64,000 nucleotides of DNA from Gammaproteobacteria bacterium (GTDB taxonomy: Bacteria; Pseudomonadota; Gammaproteobacteria; SZUA-229), in NCBI GenBank assembly GCA_029882355.1, contig JAOUKV010000005.1, positions 62,001 through 126,000 on the forward strand. Reading direction: 5' to 3'. Every line of letters begins with the position of its first letter. Positions within the stretch are counted from its first letter, which is position 1. Positions 37,645 to 45,913 of this stretch are shown piece by piece. Made by a program: the position numbers and the translations under genes. The notes beneath the pieces are model-generated. The model did not search any database and was not told the DNA's origin. It saw only the letters and a list, made by a program, of their open reading frames with translations.

Positions 37645-38822
37645 TGATTCGTACTGCACTTATTTCACTGACACTCTTATTTATAACGCCAACACTGACC
37701 CTGGCGGCTGAGATTCGCGGCACTGGAGACCTCGGCCTGGTCATCGAACGCGCCAGCGGTAGTATTCAAATTATTGAAACCACTAATAACTCCAGCCTGG
37801 GTCGCGTAGAAGGACTGGGGGATTTATCGCATGCCTCAGCAGTGTATTCCCGTGACGAACGCTACGCCTACATCTTTGGCCGCGATGGTGGGCTCACCAA
37901 AGTCGATGTACTTACACAGAAAATCGTTAAACGTACGCTACAGGCTGGTAACAGTATCGGTGGTGCTATTTCACAAGATGGCAGGCTGGTCGCCGTTTCC
38001 AACTACACACCCGGTGGCGTAAAAATATTCAGTTCGAAAACACTGGAACTGGTGGCTGATATTCCTGCCACTTACGGCGATAAAGGCCAAACCTCAAAAG
38101 TGATTGGTCTGGTTGATGCCCCCGGTCAAAAGTTCGTTTTCAGCCTGTGGGATGCTGATGAAATCTGGATCGCTGATATGTCGAAACCAGACAAACCACA
38201 GATTCAGAAATTCAACGATATCGGACGTAATCCCTACGACGCCCTGATCTCCCCCGATGGCCGTTATTATATTGCAGGCCTGTTCGGTGAAGATGGCATG
38301 GCATTACTCGACCTGTGGCACCTCGATGCCGGTGTGAAACGCATACTGAACAATTACGGCAAAGGTGAACAGAAACTCCCTGTTTATAAAATGCCTCATC
38401 TCGAAGGTTGGGCAATGGCTGGCACGCATGCTTTTGTACCCGCCGTGGGACGACACGAAGTACTGGTGATTGATACCCAGACCTGGACAGAAGCTGGACG
38501 AATCAAAGTACACGGTCAACCTATCTTTGTTATGGCGCGCCCTGATGGTCGTAATGTTTGGGTCAATTTTGCGATTCCTAACAATGACACCCTACAGGTC
38601 ATCGATACAGAGTCACTAAAAATCATAAAAACCTTACAACCCGGCAAAGGTGTTTTGCACATGGAATTTGAACCCCGAGGTGAACAAGTGTGGGCTTCGA
38701 TACGTGACGATGACCAGCTTGTAATTTATGACACAGATACTTTTGAAGAACAGCTAAGGCTGCCGGCCAATAAGCCCAGCGGTATTTTTTCAACCGCGCG
38801 CGCGCATAAAACGGGCCTCTAA
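37644..38822 (+). CDS. nirF: NirF, heme d1 biosynthesis protein
   Basis: The 392-residue protein is a d1-type beta-propeller without heme c, with a signal peptide (residues 1-21). Hallmarks include AYIFGRDGGLTKVD, VSNYTPGGVKIF and MPHLEGWAM. NirF binds a late d1 precursor in the periplasm and works between NirJ/NirDLGH and NirN. It is longest-conserved as neighbour of nirC. Translation overlap with nirC suggests coupling. Confidence 0.95.
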   Translation: MIRTALISLTLLFITPTLTLAAEIRGTGDLGLVIERASGSIQIIETTNNSSLGRVEGLGDLSHASAVYSRDERYAYIFGRDGGLTKVDVLTQKIVKRTLQAGNSIGGAISQDGRLVAVSNYTPGGVKIFSSKTLELVADIPATYGDKGQTSKVIGLVDAPGQKFVFSLWDADEIWIADMSKPDKPQIQKFNDIGRNPYDALISPDGRYYIAGLFGEDGMALLDLWHLDAGVKRILNNYGKGEQKLPVYKMPHLEGWAMAGTHAFVPAVGRHEVLVIDTQTWTEAGRIKVHGQPIFVMARPDGRNVWVNFAIPNNDTLQVIDTESLKIIKTLQPGKGVLHMEFEPRGEQVWASIRDDDQLVIYDTDTFEEQLRLPANKPSGIFSTARAHKTGL

Positions 38823-38837
38823 GCAGAGATTATTATT

Positions 38838-39851
38838 GTGGAAGATCTAACCGAAAAACTGCTCAATGACTTTCAACGTAACTTTCCGTTGAACCCGCTG
38901 CCATTCGAACAGATTGCAATAGCATTGAACACCAGCACTGAAGTAGTTATTGAAAAACTGAAAGAACTACAGGCAAAAGGTGCAGTTAGCCGCGTCGGTC
39001 CTGTGTTTAGCCCAAATACGGTCGGTGTCAGCACCCTCGCCGCCATGGCTGTACCTGCCGATGAGCTAGAACAGATTGCAGCACAGGTCAGTGCTTACGA
39101 ACAGGTGAACCATAATTACGAGCGCGAGCACGCATTCAATTTATGGTTCGTTGCCACCGCTGACAATCAAAATACCTTACAGAACACACTAAGCAGCATC
39201 GAGAAACAAACGGGTTACAAAGTATTATCTCTGCCTTTACTCAAGGAATATCACATTGATCTCGGTTTCCGTATGGACCTGAAAGATCGTGAGGGTATCG
39301 ATAAAGTTGAAAGCAGCTCGATGAGCGCAGCAGCATCTATTTTAACCGCCGAAGCACAACTGGCCAGTGCCGAAGATTTAATCGAAGTCATTCAAAGCGG
39401 TCTGCCGCTAGTTGCACGCCCCTATCAGGAAATTGCCCAACGACTGGGCTGGTCTGAGCAGATGGTTATTGAAAAACTAAAAACAATGATTGATGGTGGC
39501 ATCATCAAACGCCTTGGCATAGTGGTGCGCCACCATGAACTGGGTTATCGAGCCAATGCCATGGTCGTCTGGGATGTGGCTGATGATCAGGTCGATCAAC
39601 TAGGCCAACAACTGGGCATGCAGGACTGCGTCACCCTCTGTTATCAGCGCCCTCGTATGCTGCCTGAATGGCCATACAATCTATTCTGCATGGTACATGG
39701 CCGCAGTCGTGAAGAAGTACTCGAATGCATAGACACCATGACCGAAGGTCTCGGCCTCGAAAATATCCCTCATACCGTGCTGTTTAGCGGTAGACGCTTC
39801 AAGCAACGTGGTGCAATTTATCGTAAGATCAATCAAGAAGCCAAACACTGA
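38838..39851 (+). CDS. nirDL: Fused siroheme decarboxylase NirD-NirL
   Basis: The 337-residue protein joins two Lrp/AsnC-type siroheme decarboxylase units: residues about 1-150 (NirD-like, NYEREHAFNLWFV) and about 175-337 (NirL-like, RRHHELGYRANAMVVWDV-type segment with CYQRPRMLPEWPYNLFCMVHG). Together with NirG and NirH it removes two acetate side chains from siroheme to give didecarboxysiroheme. The start is GTG at 38838. The fusion of D and L is seen in some denitrifiers. nirG and nirH remain separate here. Confidence 0.93.
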   Translation: MEDLTEKLLNDFQRNFPLNPLPFEQIAIALNTSTEVVIEKLKELQAKGAVSRVGPVFSPNTVGVSTLAAMAVPADELEQIAAQVSAYEQVNHNYEREHAFNLWFVATADNQNTLQNTLSSIEKQTGYKVLSLPLLKEYHIDLGFRMDLKDREGIDKVESSSMSAAASILTAEAQLASAEDLIEVIQSGLPLVARPYQEIAQRLGWSEQMVIEKLKTMIDGGIIKRLGIVVRHHELGYRANAMVVWDVADDQVDQLGQQLGMQDCVTLCYQRPRMLPEWPYNLFCMVHGRSREEVLECIDTMTEGLGLENIPHTVLFSGRRFKQRGAIYRKINQEAKH

Positions 39852-39861
39852 CAGGTTTACG

Positions 39862-40305
39862 ATGGATCAGCTGGACAAAAATATCATCAATACTCTACAG
39901 TATGATTTCCCCGTCTGTGAGCGTCCTTTCGCCCAGCTGGCTGAAACGCTGAATAGTACTGAAGATGAATTGATCAATCGCGTTCAGGCAATGCTGGATA
40001 ACGGCCTGCTGACACGCTTTGGCCCCATGTATAACGCGGTTAATATGGGCGGTGCGCTCAGCCTGTGCGCAATGAAAGTTCCTAAAAACCGCTTTGACGA
40101 TGTTACTGAACAGGTCAATGCCTTCCCGGAAGTTGCGCATAACTATCAGCGCGATCATGAAATGAATATGTGGTTTGTATTGGCGACTGAAACACAACAA
40201 GAACTTAACAACACACTCAACGCCATTGAAGATACCACTGGTATTCCCGTCTACAACATGCCCAAAGAAAAGGAATTTTTTGTCGGTCTGCATTTCAAAG
40301 CTTGA
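39862..40305 (+). CDS. nirG: Siroheme decarboxylase subunit NirG
   Basis: The 147-residue Lrp/AsnC-like protein matches the first half of NirDL (FPVCERPFAQLAETLN, HNYQRDHEMNMWFV, LPKEKEFF-like end). I chose the ATG at 39862; the longer frame from 39808 overlaps nirDL and adds 18 residues. It is 15 bases upstream of nirH. Confidence 0.93.
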   Translation: MDQLDKNIINTLQYDFPVCERPFAQLAETLNSTEDELINRVQAMLDNGLLTRFGPMYNAVNMGGALSLCAMKVPKNRFDDVTEQVNAFPEVAHNYQRDHEMNMWFVLATETQQELNNTLNAIEDTTGIPVYNMPKEKEFFVGLHFKA

Positions 40306-40320
40306 AACGAAGATATCAAT

Positions 40321-40842
40321 ATGAATCAAGCCGTGGAAAATAAAAACGTTGATAATGATGAGCTGGATCGCCGCATCGTCATGGCAACACAATCTGGCCT
40401 ACCAGTGGTGGCAGAACCCTATCATCAGATTGCCAAACAGCTCGACATTCCAACTCAGTTACTCATGGATAGACTCAATGCGATGAAACAGGATAATCGT
40501 ATTCGTCGCATCGGTGTCGTACCCAATCATTACAAACTGGGTTATACCGCCAACGGCATGTCCGTTTGGGATGTCGACGATGCCATCATCAATGAAGTTG
40601 GTGAACAGTTAGGCAAACTCGACATGGTCACGCACTGTTATCAGCGTCCACGTTTTTTACCCGAGTGGTCATATAATTTATTTGCTATGGTACATGGCCA
40701 TGATCGCGAAGAAGTTTTAAGCAAGGTTGAGCAAATCGCTGAACTACTGGGCAATAAAGCACACAAACACGATATACTTTTCAGCACACGCATACTCAAA
40801 AAGACTGGCCTGCGCCTTAAAGAAAAAGCCAAGGAAAAATAA
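40321..40842 (+). CDS. nirH: Siroheme decarboxylase subunit NirH
   Basis: The 173-residue protein matches the second half of NirDL (SGLPVVAEPYHQIAKQL, HYKLGYTANGMSVWDV, CYQRPRFLPEWSYNLFAMVHG). It contains the conserved histidine/arginine region of these decarboxylases. It ends two bases before nirJ, which suggests coupling. Confidence 0.93.
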   Translation: MNQAVENKNVDNDELDRRIVMATQSGLPVVAEPYHQIAKQLDIPTQLLMDRLNAMKQDNRIRRIGVVPNHYKLGYTANGMSVWDVDDAIINEVGEQLGKLDMVTHCYQRPRFLPEWSYNLFAMVHGHDREEVLSKVEQIAELLGNKAHKHDILFSTRILKKTGLRLKEKAKEK

Positions 40843-40844
40843 AG

Positions 40845-42044
40845 ATGTTTCGTATCTCACAATATATGCAGGAACTGGTTAATCCATCAGACAGCCCTCG
40901 TCCACGCAAGCCAAGCGGACCCGTTGTTATCTGGAATTTAATACGACGCTGTAACCTGACCTGCAAACACTGTTATGCAACTTCTGCCGATAAAGATTTT
41001 CCAGGTGAGTTAAGCACTGAACAGGTCAATGGCGTGATGGACAATCTCAAATCATTCGGGGTGCCGGTACTGATACTCTCGGGTGGTGAGCCATTAATGC
41101 GCCCTGATATTTTTGAAATATCACACCGAGCTAAAGAAATGGGATTTTATGTTGGACTATCAACCAATGGTACTTTGATCTCCGAAGACAATATCCAGAA
41201 CATTGTTGACGTCGGTTATAACTACGTCGGCATCAGTATCGACGGCATGCGTGAAACGCACGATAAATTTAGACGTAAGCAAGGTTCATTCGATGAAGCC
41301 ATGCATGGCATTCGTTTATGTCACGACGCTGGAATAAAAGTAGGCCTACGCTTCACGTTAACGCAGGACAACAAAAAGGATTTCCCCGATCTGCTCAAGC
41401 TGATGGATGATGAAGGTATCGACAAGTTTTATTTATCGCATCTCAACTATGCAGGTCGCGGTAACAAAAACAGACGTGACGACCTGCATCATCAGATGAC
41501 ACGCGATGCCATGGACCTAATGTTCGAGACCTGCCTCGCAGACGTAAAGGCTGGACGTAAACGCGAATTTGTCACCGGCAATAATGATGCTGACGGCCCT
41601 TACATGCTGTTATGGGCAAGAAAGAATCTGCCTGAACATGCCGACCACCTTGAGCAGTTATTAAAACAATGGGGAGGTAATTCTTCAGGTGTAAACATCT
41701 CCAATATTGATAATATTGGCAATGTTCATCCCGATACCATGTGGTGGGATTACACTATCGGTAACGTAAAAGAGCGGCCATTCTCAGACATATGGATGGA
41801 TACGACTGATCCATTAATGGCAGGCCTTAAACTCAAACAACGTCCGGTAGAAGGTCGCTGTGCAACATGTACATATCGCGACATCTGTGGCGGCAATACC
41901 CGTACGCGTGCCTGGCAGCTTACTGATAATTTCTGGGCAGAAGATCCTGGTTGTTATCTGGATAATGATGAGATTGGTGTTGATGAAAATCAACAACGAC
42001 TGGAGTTGACCGCTTATTCACGCAGACAAAAAGCCTCTAGCTAA
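40845..42044 (+). CDS. nirJ: NirJ radical SAM protein of heme d1 synthesis
   Basis: NirJ swaps two propionates of didecarboxysiroheme for oxo groups. The 399-residue protein has the radical SAM cluster C36-x3-C40-x2-C43 (CNLTCKHC), the GGEP motif, and a C-terminal SPASM-like cysteine-rich region (CATCTYRDICGG... CY). It is the last recognisable d1 gene of the operon, followed by a DUF420 protein. Confidence 0.95.
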   Translation: MFRISQYMQELVNPSDSPRPRKPSGPVVIWNLIRRCNLTCKHCYATSADKDFPGELSTEQVNGVMDNLKSFGVPVLILSGGEPLMRPDIFEISHRAKEMGFYVGLSTNGTLISEDNIQNIVDVGYNYVGISIDGMRETHDKFRRKQGSFDEAMHGIRLCHDAGIKVGLRFTLTQDNKKDFPDLLKLMDDEGIDKFYLSHLNYAGRGNKNRRDDLHHQMTRDAMDLMFETCLADVKAGRKREFVTGNNDADGPYMLLWARKNLPEHADHLEQLLKQWGGNSSGVNISNIDNIGNVHPDTMWWDYTIGNVKERPFSDIWMDTTDPLMAGLKLKQRPVEGRCATCTYRDICGGNTRTRAWQLTDNFWAEDPGCYLDNDEIGVDENQQRLELTAYSRRQKASS

Positions 42045-42089
42045 AACTGACGCTTGATCCCAATAAAAATCCAGACCAGATAAACTAAC

Positions 42090-42536
42090 GTGACACTTGA
42101 AACACTAATACCTTACCTGCCACATCTACAAGCATCACTGAATGCACTCGCGGCCTTCCTGTTAGTAAATGGATATCGCTTTATAAAACAGAAAAATCTT
42201 CGGGCACATCGGATCTGTATGACAGCAACACTGATAACCTCTGCATTTTTCTTAGCTTCGTATTTGACTTACCATATTAACGTTGGCTTCCACCCGTTCA
42301 CTGGGCAAGGAATAATAAGATACTTTTATTTTACTATTCTCATTTCACACGTGACGCTTGCTGCAACTCTGGTGCCAATGGTTATTATTACAGCCACACT
42401 TGCATTTAAAGGTAACATCATTAAACACCCTCGCATTGCACGCTGGACTTTACCTATCTGGCTGTATGTTTCGATTACCGGTGTAGTTATTTACCTTTTC
42501 GTTTTTCACTTGTACTCTTCTCCAGTGCACACATGA
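42090..42536 (+). CDS. DUF420 membrane protein (CtaM/YozB-like)
   Basis: The 148-residue protein has four membrane spans and the conserved histidines and arginines of DUF420 (KNLRAHRICM, YLTYHINVGFHPFTG, ILISHVTLAA, HPRIARWTLPIWLYVSITGVVIYLFVFHL). Relatives are assembly factors or accessory parts of heme-copper oxidases. The start is GTG at 42090. It lies after nirJ, and the heme-copper enzyme genes are 3.4 kb further on, so it may serve that enzyme (inference). Confidence 0.88.
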   Translation: MTLETLIPYLPHLQASLNALAAFLLVNGYRFIKQKNLRAHRICMTATLITSAFFLASYLTYHINVGFHPFTGQGIIRYFYFTILISHVTLAATLVPMVIITATLAFKGNIIKHPRIARWTLPIWLYVSITGVVIYLFVFHLYSSPVHT

Positions 42537-42590
42537 AAAATAACTAACACCTCTTTCAATCACCTAATTTATTTACAGGCAGGAATAACT

Positions 42591-42782
42591 ATGGAATTTA
42601 TATACTTCACAACCGCAGGTTTAGTTCTTTACTTTGGTTCCAGCTGGATTCTAACTCGAATAGAACAGGCTAGAGGAAAACAATTCAAACATCGTGATCT
42701 GGTGTTTTTTGGAATTATCCTGGTACTATCAGTTAGTACATTTAATATGATTCAGTATTTAACAACGGGTAGCCTGGGTTAA
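42591..42782 (+). CDS. Small two-span membrane protein, unknown
   Basis: 63 residues, with spans at about 3-20 and 38-55 and a charged middle (RIEQARGKQFKHRD). A good AGGCAGGA site precedes the ATG. No family recognised. It follows the DUF420 gene and could be a small subunit or assembly factor of a respiratory complex. Confidence 0.65.
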   Translation: MEFIYFTTAGLVLYFGSSWILTRIEQARGKQFKHRDLVFFGIILVLSVSTFNMIQYLTTGSLG

Positions 42783-42792
42783 ATTATTCAAC

Positions 42793-43323
42793 TTACTTTA
42801 TGACAAAGCCCTGACCGAATTCAAAACCAATCAATAATATCTGTGCAGGATTAATATCTATATCTTGATTAAAGCTATGATTAAAACCTTCCTTTAGAAC
42901 ACTATCGTCCATCTTTATCGCCAGATTGTGTCTGCCTGCAGAAACTTTAACACTGTGATAAATATCAACACCGCTATCTTTAAAAAGCCCTGGAGCTTCA
43001 GCGGTATGCGTGTACATAGGAGCACCGTCAAGAAGAACCTCTATAATGATAGGTGAACGCTCTCGAGTACAATCCATAGGTGCTCTCATATTGGGAGATA
43101 ATTTCATCAGCTCCTTTTGAGTGCGTTTATGACATGGCTCACGTATCTCTCCCGCATGCGCAAAAGAAATGGTTAAGACTGCTTCATCATCGGCCAACTG
43201 CCGATAGCTAGGTGAAGTAGATAAAAACCAGATCAACCACATAAAAATGCTGTAATTAACGGCTTGTAGAAAATACCTGAATAATTTATTTTTAAAATCA
43301 AACATCTGATAACTCTTTACCAT
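42793..43323 (-). CDS. Hypothetical membrane-anchored protein of respiratory cluster
   Basis: The 176-residue protein has one N-terminal span (about 17-34) and an outer domain with two cysteines (EPCHKRT, PMDCTRE) and beta-type segments (SPIIIEVLLDGAPMYTHTAEAPGL, HSVKVSAGRHNLAIKMDD). No family recognised. It overlaps the 3' end of the cytochrome b fusion gene by 26 bases, so the two are translated together. Confidence 0.65.
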   Translation of the reverse strand: MVKSYQMFDFKNKLFRYFLQAVNYSIFMWLIWFLSTSPSYRQLADDEAVLTISFAHAGEIREPCHKRTQKELMKLSPNMRAPMDCTRERSPIIIEVLLDGAPMYTHTAEAPGLFKDSGVDIYHSVKVSAGRHNLAIKMDDSVLKEGFNHSFNQDIDINPAQILLIGFEFGQGFVIK

Positions 43324-44875
43324 CTACCTGATCAGATGGTGCAATTTGCTCATTGATGACCAGCAATTCATTTCGAAAAACCTTTAGTTCTTTTTCAATA
43401 GATGTCTTGTCCGTCTCAGCCCCTCCAAAAACTTTTATACGCCTTCGATCTGCGCGACCTCGAAGTATGGGCTTACGTTCGCCTGAAAACCTTTTTTCAA
43501 CCCAAAGATTACCAAATCGGTAAAAACAGTCATTATGACGACAGCCAACAACCATCACACCATCTGCACCATTCTTTAATGCATACTCAACCAGTGTCGG
43601 TGGAATCATGCCACTACACCTTAATTTGACCCCTTTGGTTTCATTGTTATCAAGTTGATTAACATTAAAGCCATGGTCACAACCAACCATAAGAATATTG
43701 GCTGACCCAGTCATTGCCAATACGGCCTCTTTAGTCATAGTGCGTACTTTATCTACGGGTAGATCTGGTAGATCAATACCGGTTTTAAGTTCTTCATTTG
43801 CCTGTCTAAAAGGATTTGAAGATGGACATGAACCCATACAAATACCACAAGAGGCACAGAGCGCGGGATCAACAACCACTTCTTTTTCATATTTCGCACC
43901 ATCCGTGCGCGCTTGTACAGAGATCGCTTCAAAAGGACAGTCATCAAAACACAACTCACAACCATTACAATGCGCTAGATCAACTACGGCAGCAGGGCCA
44001 TCTTTTTTAGGCGGTATCCAGGGTAACAACATTAAGATAACGGTAATTAGTGTTGCCAGTATCCATGTTTTACCTTCTGACCAGTAATCCATCAGCGGAT
44101 AAGCATTAAGATAGAACCAGTCGAGTTGCAATACCGTTGGCATAGAACTCAAATCTGCAGGCCCATGACTCACTGCTGGTTTAATAAATGACAATACCAG
44201 CAATGCCAAAAGCGTACCTATGGCAAGGCCCCTGGGTGGGTTTATATCGACATTTGAAAGCCTTTTCACGTGCAACCACAATAGAAAAAACAATATCAGC
44301 GGCTGACCTAATAGATGTAAAAATTCTATAAGAATAAAGAAGCGATCTGTCATCTGTCCTTGCAGGAAGTTACTCGTCATCGAACTTGAAAATATAGGCA
44401 GGGAATCAAGAAGTCTTGCAGAGCCAATAGCTACATACTGTGCCAGTTCATCCCATACCAACCAGTAACCCGTTATACCTAGCGTCACCACAAGCCATAG
44501 TATTGGCAAACCAGATACCCAGGAAAACCATCGGAAACCATGGTAACGACCCGCTGCAAACTCCTTAAAGAGATGTAACAGAATAGTAATAATGGCAGCG
44601 TCAGAAGCATAACGATGCAGGCTTCTCATCACACCTGCGATATACCACTGTTCATGTGTTATATATTCAACGGAATCATAAGCGCCATCAATACTTCCAT
44701 GAAAAATACCAAATAGATAAAGACCTGTAACCAGAATTATCCAGAACAAAAAGAATGTCAGTGTGCCAAGGTGGTACATGGGATTCCATTCAGTACCAAA
44801 GGACATGTTAAACCAGGATTCCAAAGCCAAATAGGCTCTTTTAATAGGGTTAATTAACACTGGGTTTTCTCTCAT
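43298..44875 (-). CDS. Cytochrome b / 4Fe-4S / MvhD-like fusion protein
   Basis: The 525-residue protein has three parts. Residues about 1-300 are a cytochrome b N-terminal-type domain with about six membrane spans and paired histidines (RSLHRYASDA, LLHLFKEF, LHLLGQP, LWLHVKRL). Residues about 306-370 form two 4Fe-4S motifs (CNGCELCFDDCP and CASCGICMGSCP). Residues about 385-500 resemble MvhD, the methyl-viologen-reducing hydrogenase delta subunit, with three to four cysteines (VGCDHG, LRCSGMIPP, VVGCRHNDC). The architecture suggests a quinol-linked electron-transfer module between membrane and cytoplasm. Its partner is unknown. A near-perfect FNR/DNR box precedes it. Confidence 0.85.
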   Translation of the reverse strand: MRENPVLINPIKRAYLALESWFNMSFGTEWNPMYHLGTLTFFLFWIILVTGLYLFGIFHGSIDGAYDSVEYITHEQWYIAGVMRSLHRYASDAAIITILLHLFKEFAAGRYHGFRWFSWVSGLPILWLVVTLGITGYWLVWDELAQYVAIGSARLLDSLPIFSSSMTSNFLQGQMTDRFFILIEFLHLLGQPLILFFLLWLHVKRLSNVDINPPRGLAIGTLLALLVLSFIKPAVSHGPADLSSMPTVLQLDWFYLNAYPLMDYWSEGKTWILATLITVILMLLPWIPPKKDGPAAVVDLAHCNGCELCFDDCPFEAISVQARTDGAKYEKEVVVDPALCASCGICMGSCPSSNPFRQANEELKTGIDLPDLPVDKVRTMTKEAVLAMTGSANILMVGCDHGFNVNQLDNNETKGVKLRCSGMIPPTLVEYALKNGADGVMVVGCRHNDCFYRFGNLWVEKRFSGERKPILRGRADRRRIKVFGGAETDKTSIEKELKVFRNELLVINEQIAPSDQVDGKELSDV

Positions 44876-44919
44876 ATAAACGAATTGGCAAGTTTAGCAT
44901 TTTGGTATATTAACCACTA

Positions 44920-44933
44920 ATGATACACATCAA
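44920..44933 (-). promoter_or_regulatory. FNR/DNR-type box before the cytochrome b fusion
   Basis: ATGAT-ACAC-ATCAA differs from consensus only at the first base and shares 13 of 14 bases with the moaB/moaA box. It is centred 51 bases above the start of the minus-strand cytochrome b gene and overlaps the stop codon of the SCO gene. Confidence 0.65.
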
Positions 44934-45781
44934 GTATCGAGATGTTGGCTGGTTTTACGCCACTCCTTAACAATCAATACGGCAGTAAATAAAATAATCA
45001 CTGCACCAATCAACATCCCCAGAAACAATGAGTAATCAAAGAAATAACCATCACGTACCGGGTCATATGTAGTACAGAATAATTTAATTTTATTAGTCAG
45101 ATCAGCAAGAAATGTTTGATCCATTTTTGGCTGCCCTAACACCAGTTCTTTTAATGGCTCAATCAACAAAGGGGTATCAAACACCTGCCCATAAACCTGT
45201 CGATAAACCTTACCTTCTGCATCGATAACGGTTGCCTGAATTAGATGATCAAAACCACTGGCCGATGGGAAATAAATAAAACCTGTCTCTTTAGAAAGGC
45301 GCTGAACTTCTTCAGCTGAAATAGTTAACAGATGCCAGTCCTTGTTATGTATGCCCTGTTTGTTTGCGAAATACTGCATGGCATCGGGTGTATCCACTGG
45401 CGTATCAAAACCAACAACGGCAACAGAAAAATTATCCTTACCCAGTGCATCACGTGCCTTTTCCACGACCTTGGCTAAATGCCGCGTTGTCATCGGGCAA
45501 ATCTGATAACAGCTGGTATAAACCATACTCAACACCAGAGGCTTTCCCACAAAATCACTCATGGAAACTGATTGCCCTTGTGCATTGATAAATGCATATT
45601 CTCCCAGCCTTTTACCAATCACATTTTGACTGGTTTTAAGAGCAATATCATAGTTAAAACCCTCTTTTAAATCAGGCTTTTTTTTAGAGGAAATTTCACC
45701 TGCTAGCGGTGTATTTGCATAAACAGCGAGCTGAGGAAATAACAATACCCACAAAAAGCTGAACGTCAGAAATAACTTCAT
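44930..45781 (-). CDS. SCO1/SenC family copper chaperone, membrane anchored
   Basis: SCO proteins load copper into CuA sites. The 283-residue protein has a signal peptide (residues 1-22), a thioredoxin-fold domain with the copper motif CYQICP (C-x3-C), a histidine in GFDHLIQ, and a C-terminal membrane span (about 250-273). Copper ligands are complete. It is placed 132 bases downstream of the heme-copper operon on the same strand, past a terminator, and upstream of the cytochrome b fusion. It is one of two SCO genes flanking the CuA-containing enzyme. Confidence 0.9.
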   Translation of the reverse strand: MKLFLTFSFLWVLLFPQLAVYANTPLAGEISSKKKPDLKEGFNYDIALKTSQNVIGKRLGEYAFINAQGQSVSMSDFVGKPLVLSMVYTSCYQICPMTTRHLAKVVEKARDALGKDNFSVAVVGFDTPVDTPDAMQYFANKQGIHNKDWHLLTISAEEVQRLSKETGFIYFPSASGFDHLIQATVIDAEGKVYRQVYGQVFDTPLLIEPLKELVLGQPKMDQTFLADLTNKIKLFCTTYDPVRDGYFFDYSLFLGMLIGAVIILFTAVLIVKEWRKTSQHLDT

Positions 45782-45852
45782 GCTTACCTATATTTAAAGT
45801 GAAAAACTTGTGAAAGGGTATCACAAAAGACAAAAAACAAACTTTATAAAAT

Positions 45853-45891
45853 ACAAAAAAAACGCGGGTCAGCCAAAGGCTTTCCCGCGTT
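45853..45891 (-). terminator. Terminator of the heme-copper operon
   Basis: On the minus strand AACGCGGG/CCCGCGTT (8 bp) with an inner AGCC/GGCT helix is followed by a run of eight T residues, 22 bases after the subunit I stop. Confidence 0.9.
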
Positions 45892-45913
45892 CTTTTATTA
45901 CTGACTACTACAG

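Noticed and set aside
39895-40392. 165-residue antisense frame over nirG/nirH
   Set aside because: Shadow of two certain genes; no resemblance to any protein and crossing the gene boundary.
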